From CAZHGD01 sp964531735 (GTDB lineage Bacteria; Armatimonadota; UBA10988): a stretch of DNA of 61,229 bases. The translations under genes and the position numbers were made by a program. Positions 34,393 through 42,791 of the stretch are shown in pieces. Location: contig CAZHGD010000020.1 in NCBI GenBank assembly GCA_964531735.1, positions 1 through 61,229 on the forward strand. Reading direction: 5' to 3'. The notes below the pieces were generated by a model. It searched no databases. It was not told the origin of the DNA and saw only the letters and a program-made list of their open reading frames with translations. The first letter of the stretch is position 1, and every line of letters starts with the position of its first letter.

Positions 34393-36024
34393 CTAGAACG
34401 GCATGTTGAAGCTCAACTGGAACACATCGGCATCGAAGGCGAGTGCGCGCAGCCCGTAGTTGTCGAGCCCGTCGTGCTGGTACGACAGCCGCAACGACCG
34501 CCCGCGGCCGAACTCGGCCTCGAAACCGGCGCCGACGATGTGCTCGTCGGTCCCTTCGCCGCGCCAGGTGGAGTTGCGGTAGTAGTCGAACCACAGCCGG
34601 GTGCGGTCGGTCGGCACGTAGCTGAAGCCGACATGGCCAACCAACGCGTCGCACTCCATCGCCCGCAAGGCGGCCTGGTTCGTGCCCAGCGACCGGACGT
34701 AGAGGTCACCGGACAGCGTCAGGCGGCGACTCACCGGCCCGGTGGCCCCGAGGCCCGCGTTGTGGACCGTTTCGCTGGCCTGGCGGAAGCGCGCCAACCG
34801 GTCACGGTACTGCCAGAAGCCATAGGCCAGGCCGGTCTTGGCGAACACCCCGCTCGCGCGCAGGTCGAACCGGCTCTCCCGGTCGATCAGCAGCGGATTG
34901 CCGCTGGTCGCCGCCGGAATGGCGTTGCCGTGCAGACCACTGAGCATGCGATGCTGGTACTCGATCACGCCCTTCAGGCTGTTCAGGCCGGTCGAGTAGT
35001 CCATCCGCGCCCAGAAGCGCGTCTCGCTCGGTCGCTCCACCACGCTCTGGATGGCATTCAGGCGCTCGAGCGCGCTATGCTCCAAGCCCGCGCGGAGCCG
35101 CACCGGCCGGATGGGCTGGTAGGCCACGCGCACGCTGCCGCCGAGGTTGCTGCGCACATAGGCGTTGAGAGTCGGCCCGAGCCGCAGGTTGCGGTAGTGC
35201 AGGCGGCCCTCGGTCCAGACGTCGCGTCCCGGCTGGTACGAGGCCGTCAGCCCGCCGGCGAACAACTCGCTGGAGCGCAGGCCGGGCTGGTGGATCAGCG
35301 ACCACTGCCCGACCGCGCCCACGGCCCAGCGCTGGCTCGGCACCACCTGGTAGCCGAAGTCCAGTTGCTGGCTGCTGCTGCCGACGCGGTTGCCCAGCCG
35401 CTCGCGGAACACCAGACTGCTGGCCCGGAAGGTCAACAACCCAGGCCCGAGCGGCAGGTCGAGCGAACCGCCGCCCTCCGACACCTGGTGGTCGAAGATA
35501 CCTTCGCGCACCAGGTCCGGCAGGCGGATGTGCTCTTGCGTGTAGCGCCCGGTCAGCCGCCAGCGACCGCCCGGCCACAACCGCGACTCCACGCCGACTC
35601 GGCTCCGCGCGCCGATCGCCGGGACCGGCGCCAGCGGATCCGGGTAGAAGGCCGCGCGGTCCCAGGTACCGCGGACCATCAGCGGCAGGTACGGGCACCA
35701 CAGCGACATGGTGGCATCGTAACGCGGGCCCCACAGGCCGCTGGCCCAGAGGTCGAAGACGTCGAACCCGTGCTCCGTCCGCAGGTCGGCAAACCCGATG
35801 TCGAACGTCGGACCGCTGAACGGCTTGACGTACAGACCGGCGCGCGCGCGGCCGAGTCCCCGCAACACGTTCACGGTCAGGCGCGGCGTCACCACGACGC
35901 CGGCCGGCGGCGGCTCCTCGATCTCGGGCTTCTTCGCCGCCGCTTTGGCCGGCGCCTCAGCGGCCAAGCCAGACGTCGCCCAGGCCATGACCACCACCAA
36001 CGACCAAGTCGCAAGCTGCTTCAT
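34393..36024 (-). CDS. Outer-membrane beta-barrel, probable porin of a porin-cytochrome conduit
   Basis: The 543-aa protein has a signal peptide (residues 1-22) and a short Pro/Lys/Ala linker (AAAKKPEIEEPPPAG). Alternating-hydrophobicity strands with many aromatic girdle residues follow to the end, which is LSFNMPF. A terminal Phe is the usual outer-membrane signal for BamA. It carries no heme motif. It is shorter than MtrB (about 680-700 aa) and has no obvious N-terminal CxxC. Its position directly after an MtrA/DmsE-like decaheme gene (10 bases apart, AGGAGG Shine-Dalgarno) argues that it sheathes that cytochrome. Confidence 0.78.
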   Translation of the reverse strand: MKQLATWSLVVVMAWATSGLAAEAPAKAAAKKPEIEEPPPAGVVVTPRLTVNVLRGLGRARAGLYVKPFSGPTFDIGFADLRTEHGFDVFDLWASGLWGPRYDATMSLWCPYLPLMVRGTWDRAAFYPDPLAPVPAIGARSRVGVESRLWPGGRWRLTGRYTQEHIRLPDLVREGIFDHQVSEGGGSLDLPLGPGLLTFRASSLVFRERLGNRVGSSSQQLDFGYQVVPSQRWAVGAVGQWSLIHQPGLRSSELFAGGLTASYQPGRDVWTEGRLHYRNLRLGPTLNAYVRSNLGGSVRVAYQPIRPVRLRAGLEHSALERLNAIQSVVERPSETRFWARMDYSTGLNSLKGVIEYQHRMLSGLHGNAIPAATSGNPLLIDRESRFDLRASGVFAKTGLAYGFWQYRDRLARFRQASETVHNAGLGATGPVSRRLTLSGDLYVRSLGTNQAALRAMECDALVGHVGFSYVPTDRTRLWFDYYRNSTWRGEGTDEHIVGAGFEAEFGRGRSLRLSYQHDGLDNYGLRALAFDADVFQLSFNMPF

Positions 36025-36034
36025 GGCTGGCCTC

Positions 36035-36922
36035 CTAGTTCTGGTACAAGCGGTCCCGGTTGGAGCCGTGGACACGCACATGGCAGCCCGCCGACCAGCA
36101 GTTGCCCTGGCGGGCCCGGTGCCGCGGATCGGCCCCGATCTCGCTATGGCACTGCAAGCAGACCGCCCGCCCGTTCAGCTCCAGCAACTTCGGGTTGGCG
36201 GAGCCATGGGCGCGGTGGCAGGTCAGGCAGTTGTCTTCGCCCGCACCGGTGGCCGTCTGGTGCTCATAGACGAACGGGCCGCGCTTCTCCAGGTGGCAGC
36301 GCAGGCACCGGTCCTGTGAGTTCTTCAGCAGTTGCCGTGTGCCGAGGCCCTCCTGATGCGGATCGTGGCAGTCGGTGCAGGTCTGGCGCCCCTCCTCGAC
36401 CGGATGGTGCGAGTTCATCTTGAACTCGATCTTCGAGGCGACGTGGCACGAGACGCACAACTCCTGCTTCGGCTTGCGCAGCATCGCGGGATAGCCCGGC
36501 GCCTGGTGTACATCGTGGCAGGCCCAGCAGGTCACCCCGGCTCGTGAATGCTCCGTCTGCAGCCAGGAGGCCGCCTTGACGTCGGCCTCGTGGCACTGCA
36601 GGCACGGCTGCACCGCCGCCAGCCCGCGCAACCGCTTCTCGTTCTTGATGGAGCGGAAGTTCGGGTCCTGCAGATGCTGGCTACCCGGCCCGTGGCAGCC
36701 TTCGCAGCCGCGCTGCTCGGGCTTCAGGGCCTCGCGGCGCAAGTAGCGGTTGTGCCGCACACTGGACCAGGCCGAGGCATACTGGGCGTGACACTCCAGA
36801 CACGCCTCGTCACCGATCCGCGTTGCCGCCGGTCCGGGTTCGGCGCCGCGCACCAGCCAGGGCGCCGCCAGCGTGACCGCCAGCACCAGTAGCCCGCCGC
36901 ACCAACGGTGGATCGGCGTCAT
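36035..36922 (-). CDS. MtrA/DmsE-like decaheme cytochrome
   Basis: The 295-aa secreted protein has nine CXXCH motifs (CLECH, CEGCH, CLQCH, CWACH, CVSCH, CTDCH, CLRCH, CLTCH, CLQCH) and a final CWSAGCH (CX4CH) just before VHGSN. This gives ten probable hemes, the number and size of MtrA/DmsE. The spacing GCEGCHGPG near residue 72 and HHPVEEG in the middle are family-typical. In Shewanella the homologue inserts into the MtrB barrel and carries electrons across the outer membrane; the downstream barrel gene suggests the same here. AAGGAGG precedes ATG 36922, which overlaps the ccmF stop by four bases. Confidence 0.88.
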   Translation of the reverse strand: MTPIHRWCGGLLVLAVTLAAPWLVRGAEPGPAATRIGDEACLECHAQYASAWSSVRHNRYLRREALKPEQRGCEGCHGPGSQHLQDPNFRSIKNEKRLRGLAAVQPCLQCHEADVKAASWLQTEHSRAGVTCWACHDVHQAPGYPAMLRKPKQELCVSCHVASKIEFKMNSHHPVEEGRQTCTDCHDPHQEGLGTRQLLKNSQDRCLRCHLEKRGPFVYEHQTATGAGEDNCLTCHRAHGSANPKLLELNGRAVCLQCHSEIGADPRHRARQGNCWSAGCHVRVHGSNRDRLYQN

Positions 36923-39096
36923 GTCTCTTCGGCCTCCTTGCGCTGTTCAGCGCTCAGCGTGTTGGCCACACGGTCCGTCAACGACACCATCCCGCCCGAC
37001 AGCGCCACCAACGTGCCCAACCAGACGACCCAGATCAACGGCTTCCAGGTCACCTGCACGACCAACCGATCAGCGCCCTTCGCGCCCGGTGCCTCAACCG
37101 CCAGCACCACCGCCCGTTCCTGCTCACCAACGACAATCCGCGCCACCTTCAGGCGCCATTCGCCCACCTGCGTCACCGGCGATTCGGTCGCGTCCGACCC
37201 CGCCAGGTACCGCGCTACCACCGTCTGCGGGCCGTGACCGTCGTCGACAACCAGCCGCACCCCGATGGACATGCCACCGCCGCCACCCATATGGCCGTCC
37301 AACTCGAAGGCCTCGAAACGCACGCGCAGTTGCCCGACCTGCCGCTCCTCGCCCTTACCGAGGCGCACCTCCTCGGTGGCCGACGATGACAGACCCTCGG
37401 GCTCGAGGTAGATGTCACCGGCGGGCTGATGGATCAGCAACGGGTGCCGCATCAGGCCGTTGTGCGTCGGGTACATCAGCGCCCGACCCGCCAAGGGGCG
37501 CCCACCGACCGCGAAGCTCAACGCCAGCTTGCCGTCGGCGGTCTGCTCGGCGGAGCTGAACGTGACCGTCGAGCCGATGACCGGAGCCGCCTCGGTCTGG
37601 CCCACCGCCAGTTCCAGCCGCGCCGCCCGAGCGCCGGGCCCGCTCAGGGCCGCGCCCAGTACCAACAGCGCCACGCCGCAGTGCGTCACACCGGCGCCCA
37701 ACTCGGCCCGCCGCCCATGGCGCAGTCCGTGCGCGGCGCGGGCCAGGCCCACGGCGACCTGCACACCGCACAAAGCGCCCAGGCCGCACAGCGCCGGTCG
37801 CAGCCACCCGGGCTCCGGCCGCTGCACCACCATCGCGCACAGCAACGCACCGGCAGCCGCCACCACACCGGTCACCACCGCGGCCGGCGTCCGCCGCGGC
37901 GGCTGATCCAGCACCAGTACCAGCGCGCCCAGGGCAAACAGCAGCCCCTCGGTGCGGTTGTAGAAGCCTTGGCCGACCGCCGCGCCGGGGCCGAACAGCT
38001 TGCTGACCAGCGGCGCCGAGGTGCCCAGCAGCACACACCCGCCCATGCCCACCAGCAGCCAGCCGGCTTGCGACACCCAGCCGAGCGCCGACGGCACCGG
38101 CACGGCCGGCAGATGCGACCAGGCCCGGGAGACCACCACTGCGCCCAGCACCACCGGCGCCAGCAGCAGCAGGATCCAGACCGCGTTCACCTTCACGCCC
38201 AGACTGCCGAAGCTGTGCACCGAGAAGTCGCCCAGCACGCCGCTACGGGTCAGGAACGACCCGTAGATGACCGCGGCCCAGACCAGGGTGACCAGCACCA
38301 GGTTGGCGCGTCGCCAGGCGCCGGAGCGGCGTTGCAGGATCAGCCCATGGAGCAGCGCAGTGGCGAACAGCCACGGGATCAGCGACGAGTTCTCCACCGG
38401 ATCCCAAGCCCAGAAGCCGCCCCAACCGAGCGTGATGTAGGCCCAGTAGGCGCCCAGCATCATGCCGGCGCCCAGCGCCCACCAGCCCGCCAACAGCCAG
38501 CGACGCCCGCTGGGCAACCAGTCGTCCGGCCGGCCCTCGAGCACGGCCGCCATGGCCAGGCAGAACGGCACCGCCAGCCAGGCGTAGCCGACGAACAGCA
38601 CCGGCGGGTGGATCACCATCCACGGGTTGCGGAGCAACGGATTGAGGCCCTGCCCGTCGGCGGGGATGCCGTCGACCACGCCGGCAAACGGGCTGCGCAA
38701 CAGCAGCAGCAAGAGCATCCCAGCGGTCAGCCCGGCCAGCCCGCCGGTGGCCCGCGAAGCCCGGGCATCACCGTTGCAGAGCACCAGCGCCGTGGCCAGC
38801 AGCAGGCTCGACCAGAGCAGGACCGTGCCCTCCTGACCGGCCCAGAAGGCCGCCAGGCAGTAGATCGGCGGCAGGTCGCGCGACGTGTTGCGGACGACAT
38901 AGTCAAACGCAAAGTCATGCCGCAGCAGCGCGGCCAGCAACAGCGCGCCAGCCACCGCGAGCAGCAGCAACCCCGCCGTCAGGCCGCCCCGCAACCACGA
39001 CCGCCGCTCGCGGCCGCCGGCCACAGCCGCCACCACCGCCGCCACCAAGGCGCCGGCCAGGCATAGCCGACCCGCCACCGAAACGAACTCCGTCAC
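36919..39096 (-). CDS. ccmF: Cytochrome c heme lyase CcmF/NrfE family
   Basis: This integral membrane protein of about 725 aa has the CcmF motifs NPLLRNPWMVIHPPVLFVGY and the tryptophan-rich WGGFWAWDPVENSSLIPWL (WWD domain for heme presentation). A large periplasmic loop follows near the C-terminus. Together with CcmH it attaches heme to apocytochromes in System I. GTG 39096 is chosen because the first TM begins just after it and GGGAG is upstream; the frame stays open to 39174 but that extension is Gly/Ser-rich. As the first gene of the cytochrome operon it may be a dedicated lyase. No other ccm gene is in the window. Confidence 0.92.
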   Translation of the reverse strand: MTEFVSVAGRLCLAGALVAAVVAAVAGGRERRSWLRGGLTAGLLLLAVAGALLLAALLRHDFAFDYVVRNTSRDLPPIYCLAAFWAGQEGTVLLWSSLLLATALVLCNGDARASRATGGLAGLTAGMLLLLLLRSPFAGVVDGIPADGQGLNPLLRNPWMVIHPPVLFVGYAWLAVPFCLAMAAVLEGRPDDWLPSGRRWLLAGWWALGAGMMLGAYWAYITLGWGGFWAWDPVENSSLIPWLFATALLHGLILQRRSGAWRRANLVLVTLVWAAVIYGSFLTRSGVLGDFSVHSFGSLGVKVNAVWILLLLAPVVLGAVVVSRAWSHLPAVPVPSALGWVSQAGWLLVGMGGCVLLGTSAPLVSKLFGPGAAVGQGFYNRTEGLLFALGALVLVLDQPPRRTPAAVVTGVVAAAGALLCAMVVQRPEPGWLRPALCGLGALCGVQVAVGLARAAHGLRHGRRAELGAGVTHCGVALLVLGAALSGPGARAARLELAVGQTEAAPVIGSTVTFSSAEQTADGKLALSFAVGGRPLAGRALMYPTHNGLMRHPLLIHQPAGDIYLEPEGLSSSATEEVRLGKGEERQVGQLRVRFEAFELDGHMGGGGGMSIGVRLVVDDGHGPQTVVARYLAGSDATESPVTQVGEWRLKVARIVVGEQERAVVLAVEAPGAKGADRLVVQVTWKPLIWVVWLGTLVALSGGMVSLTDRVANTLSAEQRKEAEET

Positions 39097-39257
39097 GAGC
39101 TGAGCACTCCCACCATCGCCGGCACCCCGTCGGCTGCCGCCACCAGCGATGCCTGTTGGGGCGTTCTGCAACAAGCCTGCCGACAGCGGCCTCGCCCGAC
39201 GGCCGCGCTCGCTTCGGCCGCGACCCGCACCGGCCCAAGTCGGACATGACTACATCC

Positions 39258-39288
39258 TTGTCGGATTAACCATCGCCAGCGCCGACAA
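39258..39288. promoter_or_regulatory. Candidate operator: TTGTCGG-N17-CCGACAA dyad
   Basis: A perfect 7-bp inverted repeat (39258-39264 and 39282-39288) overlaps one of two GTCGGA direct repeats spaced 21 bases, i.e. two helical turns. The spacing and location in a divergent promoter region fit a dimeric regulator. No regulator gene adjoins it. Confidence 0.35.
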
Positions 39289-39374
39289 ACGATGGCTCGC
39301 GGACCGTTCGCGCGATGTAGGGCCATGACACATCGCGGGCGGCGCAGCGGCAGCGCGGGCGACGACTCACCCGC

Positions 39375-39391
39375 TTGGCAGTCCAGTTGCA
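39375..39391 (+). promoter_or_regulatory. Possible sigma-54 promoter of the nine-heme gene
   Basis: TTGGCAGTCCAGTTGCA matches the YTGGCA and TTGCW halves of the -24/-12 consensus, with GG and GC exactly ten bases apart. It lies 145 bases before ATG 39536. One such match can arise by chance in GC-rich DNA. Confidence 0.35.
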
Positions 39392-39535
39392 CGTCACCCG
39401 AGTAACGCTGGCCCACGCCCTGACGTGTGTCGCACCGCGTGAAACCTGGCGCAAGCCAGTCGCGGAGCGAGCCACCGGGGCCGTTGCCGCGCAGGCAGCG
39501 GAGACGGACCAGCAGGTAGTCGGAGGAGGCAGGCG

Positions 39536-40849
39536 ATGCTCAGAGGCGCTTGGCGCGTCATCCTGTACGGGATCATCCTGGTCGTCTGGGGGCTGTTGAC
39601 GTCCTGTGGTGGCGCCAAGACCAACGCCGGCGCCACGCCCGCCAAGGGCACCTACGTCGGCGGCGCGGTCTGTCAGGGCTGCCACGGTGCGACTCACACC
39701 AGTTGGCTGACGACCAAGCACTCCGGCGCTCTCAAGACCTTGGAAGGCATCGGCCAGGGCGGCAACACGGCCTGCCTCGGCTGCCATACCACCGGCTATG
39801 GCGTGGCCACGGGTTTCGTGAGCCGCACCGAGACGCCGGGCCTGGCCGACGTGCAGTGCGAGATGTGCCACGGACCGGGCAGCGATCATGCGGCCGGTCC
39901 AGGCGCCAACCCGCTGCCCACGCTGCTGCCGTCGTCGGTCTGCGGCAAGTGCCATACCGGCACGCACAACCCGCAGTATGACGAGTGGAAGAAGGCGGCC
40001 GACAGCAACACCACCGGCCACTCGCGGTCGCTGGGGCCGATCCAGTCACGGCCGACGGCCACCACCGAGTGCATCGCTTGCCATTCGGGCGAGCGGTTCG
40101 TCCAGATCCTCAACGAATCGGTGCTGAAGGGCCGCCAGACCCCCATGACCATCCCGCAGCCGCAAGGTGACAAAGCCACCACCAACGTGGAGTGCTGGAC
40201 TTGCCACGACCCGCACGAGAAGCGGACCACCACCATCAACCAGCTCCGCAAGCCGGTCAAGGACCTCTGCGTGACCTGCCACACCTTCCACCAGACCGAG
40301 GGCGTTCTGCAGTCGCCGCAGACGCCGCGTCACGGCCAGATCTTCTTCGGCGACACCGGTCTCAACGCCGACGGCACCAAACTCAGCGGGCCGAACTCAG
40401 CCCACACCACCGTCACCAAGAACGCCTGTGCGGACTGCCACGTCTACAGCATCGCCGTGACCCAGCCGACCACCGGCAGTCCGAACATCACCGGTCACAC
40501 CTTCGCGCCCAACCTCAAAGCCTGCACGCAGTCGGGTTGCCATGTGGCCACCGGCCGCCCCGCGATCGAGGACGGGGCCGATCCCGGCATCCTCAAGCGC
40601 TACAACGACACCCAGGCCGCGGTCCAGGCCCGGCTCACGGCGCTGGCGGCGTACTTCGACAGCAAGAACGCCCTGTACATCAACCCCAACAAGCTGAGCG
40701 TCGCCGACCGCAAGAAGTACGACGTCGCCAAGTGGGATCGAGACGAGGTCAACGCCGACGCCAGCCTCGGCATCCACAACTACCTCTACACCAAGGCGAT
40801 GCTCGACACGGCCGAGGCCATCCTGAAGGCTCTGCCGCAAGTCAAGTAG
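39536..40849 (+). CDS. Nine-heme c-type cytochrome lipoprotein
   Basis: The 437-aa protein has a signal peptide with a good lipobox, LLTSC (Cys24). It carries eight CXXCH motifs (CQGCH, CLGCH, CEMCH, CGKCH, CIACH, CWTCH, CVTCH, CADCH) plus one CTQSGCH (CX4CH). A heme-free helical domain of about 100 residues (SKNALYINPNKLSVADRKK) closes the protein. GGAGGAGG supports ATG 39536. It is divergent from the porin-cytochrome operon and could be its surface-exposed or periplasmic terminal reductase. A hairpin terminator follows. Confidence 0.88.
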   Translation: MLRGAWRVILYGIILVVWGLLTSCGGAKTNAGATPAKGTYVGGAVCQGCHGATHTSWLTTKHSGALKTLEGIGQGGNTACLGCHTTGYGVATGFVSRTETPGLADVQCEMCHGPGSDHAAGPGANPLPTLLPSSVCGKCHTGTHNPQYDEWKKAADSNTTGHSRSLGPIQSRPTATTECIACHSGERFVQILNESVLKGRQTPMTIPQPQGDKATTNVECWTCHDPHEKRTTTINQLRKPVKDLCVTCHTFHQTEGVLQSPQTPRHGQIFFGDTGLNADGTKLSGPNSAHTTVTKNACADCHVYSIAVTQPTTGSPNITGHTFAPNLKACTQSGCHVATGRPAIEDGADPGILKRYNDTQAAVQARLTALAAYFDSKNALYINPNKLSVADRKKYDVAKWDRDEVNADASLGIHNYLYTKAMLDTAEAILKALPQVK

Positions 40850-40862
40850 CACCGGGGTCGTC

Positions 40863-40895
40863 CACCCCCTTCGCCCTTACCGGGCGGAGGGGGTG
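40863..40895 (+). terminator. Hairpin terminator after nine-heme gene
   Basis: A 14-bp stem (40863-40876 with 40882-40895, one G-T pair) and a TTACC loop start 13 bases after the stop. A weak TTGCCTTT tract follows. Confidence 0.75.
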
Positions 40896-41150
40896 TTGCC
40901 TTTCTGGGGCTGGCGTCGTCTCGTCAGACTCGCCTGGCAGGGTGGCGACGACGACCTTGCGGACCGATCGCGCCGTCCCGCACGTCCGGTCCAGGCTGCC
41001 TTGCCGTCTGGTGCCACCCGGACCGGACGCAGGCCAGCCGGCCGGGTGGCGCCCGCACCGACGCCGCCAACGGCGGCGCGTCGGTCGTCCGGCCAACAGG
41101 CAAGTGGCCAGCGGCCCGAGGCGACCGTCGGCGCAGGGGTTCCCAACCGA

Positions 41151-41184
41151 GAAGGCCCCGCACCGGTGAGGACGCGGGGCCTTC
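41151..41184 (-). terminator. Hairpin terminator of the secretin-like gene
   Basis: GAAGGCCCCGC (41151-41161) pairs perfectly with GCGGGGCCTTC (41174-41184) around a 12-base loop, 29 bases beyond the minus-strand stop at 41214. Confidence 0.65.
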
Positions 41185-41213
41185 TGCAGAAGTGGACCGG
41201 CAGCGGACGCGAG

Positions 41214-42641
41214 CTACTTCACGGTCAGGGCCACCAGCACCTCGACCGGCGGCCTGGCCGCGGCCTGCCGGTAGAGCGCGCCGACCAACGGCAACTCCGC
41301 CAGCAACGAGCAGGACTCGGCACTCTTGAGGCCGCCGGTCGGCGCCGCGCCGCGCACGACGAGCGTGGAGCCCGGCCGGACCTCGGCGATGGTGCGCGCA
41401 AGCGGGACCACGCTGGCCATGGTGGCCGTGCCGGTCTTGTTGCCGGCGGTGAAACGCGCGAGCAGGTCACCGAAGACCGGATCCAGCAGCACGGCCAACG
41501 GTGCGCCAGCCTGGCCCGAACGCGGCCAGCAGACGATCTTGAGGTCAGTCGTCGCCAGCACCGCTTGCAGGCTCTTGCTCACGTCGCTCGACATCCCCTC
41601 ACAGCCTTGGTGCCCCGGCCCGGCCGCCAGCACACGGGTCAGCGACAGGACCATCGGGCGGCCGCTGGCCGAACTGAGCAACGGGCCGTTGCCGACGCGG
41701 CCCGCCAGCCCCGGCCGCATCAGTCGCGAGGCCTCGGTGACCGCCGTGGCCAGCAGACCGGGCCCAGCGCCCGGCTGCGGCTCGGACCACGTCAGCCCGA
41801 GTTGAGGCACTTCGCTCGCCGCCATGGACAGGAACCGAGTCTCGAGCGTCACCGCCCGCTGCGGCTGATCGAACTGGGTGACCAAGTCCTTGAAGCCGTC
41901 GATCACGCCGGGGTCGCCGACCAGCACGAGGGTTGCCGCGGGGTCGTAGCCGATCATCACATGGATGCCGGCCGGCAGCGACAGGAACGGACCCAGCGCA
42001 CGCGACCGCCGCGGTGTGCCGGCCTCAGTGACCGACCAGCGGTCGCCGAACCGCTGGAGCACCTCGGGCTCGTAGGCGTAGCGGTCATCCCGAACGGCGT
42101 TTTCGTCGGCCAGAGTCGGCGCCGGCACCCAGCCGTGTACCAGCGACGGCAACAGCGGTGTGGGATGCTCGACCACGATGCCGGCCGGGCTTTCCTTGAT
42201 CGCGGCCGCGCCGAAGTAGCCCGCGATCTGGCTGGGCGCCACATTGCGGCACACCAGGTTGACCTTGCGGACCTTCTCGCGGTCGAGCGGCACCCAGCCG
42301 GTACTGCCCGGTTGCGTCGGGCGCGCAGCGCCCTTCGGCGGACGGCGCAGCCGGTAGGAGTCGGCCTCCGGCAGCGACTCGACCATCAGTCCGGCTGCCT
42401 CGGCGACCATCGACAGGGCCAGCGACACCGGCACGCCGCTCAGCTTCAGCGACACGCGTTCGCCACGCACCTCTTCGTCGACGAGCACGCGCACCTCGCC
42501 CTGCCGGCTGATGGCGTCGGCCACCTGGGCCAGGGTCGCTTGCCGTACTTCCAGCGACACTCGTTTGTCGCTGTCCGCCAGGGCCACCGAGGCCAACCAC
42601 CACGCCCCTGCCAGGATGACTGCGCCGTGTCTGGTGCTCAT
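41214..42641 (-). CDS. Divergent secretin-like protein (type II/IV secretion family)
   Basis: The 475-aa protein has a signal peptide (residues 1-22) and an N-terminal secretin/TonB short domain (about 28-95, VSLEVRQATLAQVADAIS). A middle N1-like domain precedes a C-terminal half that resembles the secretin core: GSTLVVRGA followed by LLAELPLVGALYRQ (the VPLLGDIPLLGxLF motif) and a final VEVLVALTV strand. Sequence in the pore region is divergent and shorter than GspD or PilQ. It may be a small secretin or a secretin-derived periplasmic protein. GGAGGAG precedes ATG 42641. The pseudopilin at 23.8 kb is the only other related gene in the window. Confidence 0.7.
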   Translation of the reverse strand: MSTRHGAVILAGAWWLASVALADSDKRVSLEVRQATLAQVADAISRQGEVRVLVDEEVRGERVSLKLSGVPVSLALSMVAEAAGLMVESLPEADSYRLRRPPKGAARPTQPGSTGWVPLDREKVRKVNLVCRNVAPSQIAGYFGAAAIKESPAGIVVEHPTPLLPSLVHGWVPAPTLADENAVRDDRYAYEPEVLQRFGDRWSVTEAGTPRRSRALGPFLSLPAGIHVMIGYDPAATLVLVGDPGVIDGFKDLVTQFDQPQRAVTLETRFLSMAASEVPQLGLTWSEPQPGAGPGLLATAVTEASRLMRPGLAGRVGNGPLLSSASGRPMVLSLTRVLAAGPGHQGCEGMSSDVSKSLQAVLATTDLKIVCWPRSGQAGAPLAVLLDPVFGDLLARFTAGNKTGTATMASVVPLARTIAEVRPGSTLVVRGAAPTGGLKSAESCSLLAELPLVGALYRQAAARPPVEVLVALTVK

Positions 42642-42791
42642 GCCGCTCCTCCTCCGTCCAACGCGCTCCACGCCGACGACCGGACCACGACTGTCGTTGG
42701 TTACTGCCACGATTCTGCCCACACCGGACCGGCCTGGATGGGACCTTGCAGAGGCAGGCTCGTGGCGGATCACCGCGCCGGGAGCTGACCG

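Larger units (their letters stand above)
39097..39535. other. 439-bp divergent regulatory region
   Basis: This gap separates the leftward cytochrome operon from the rightward nine-heme gene. No open frame in it has coding character. It holds an inverted repeat at 39258-39288, GTCGGA direct repeats 21 bases apart (39239 and 39260) and a -24/-12-like element at 39375-39391. It is the longest gene-free stretch in the window. Confidence 0.6.
40850..41213. other. Hairpin-rich intergenic region
   Basis: No gene is seen in this 364-bp gap between convergent genes. Besides the terminators at each end it contains GTCCGGTCC/GGACCGGAC arms (40984-40992 and 41020-41028). A third hairpin, ACCGACG-CCGCC with GGCGG-CG-CGTCGGT, lies at 41057-41085. 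Confidence 0.6.

Noticed and set aside
37429..39066. A 545-codon plus-strand frame rich in Gln and Arg
   Set aside because: It is antisense to ccmF, which has the WWD domain.
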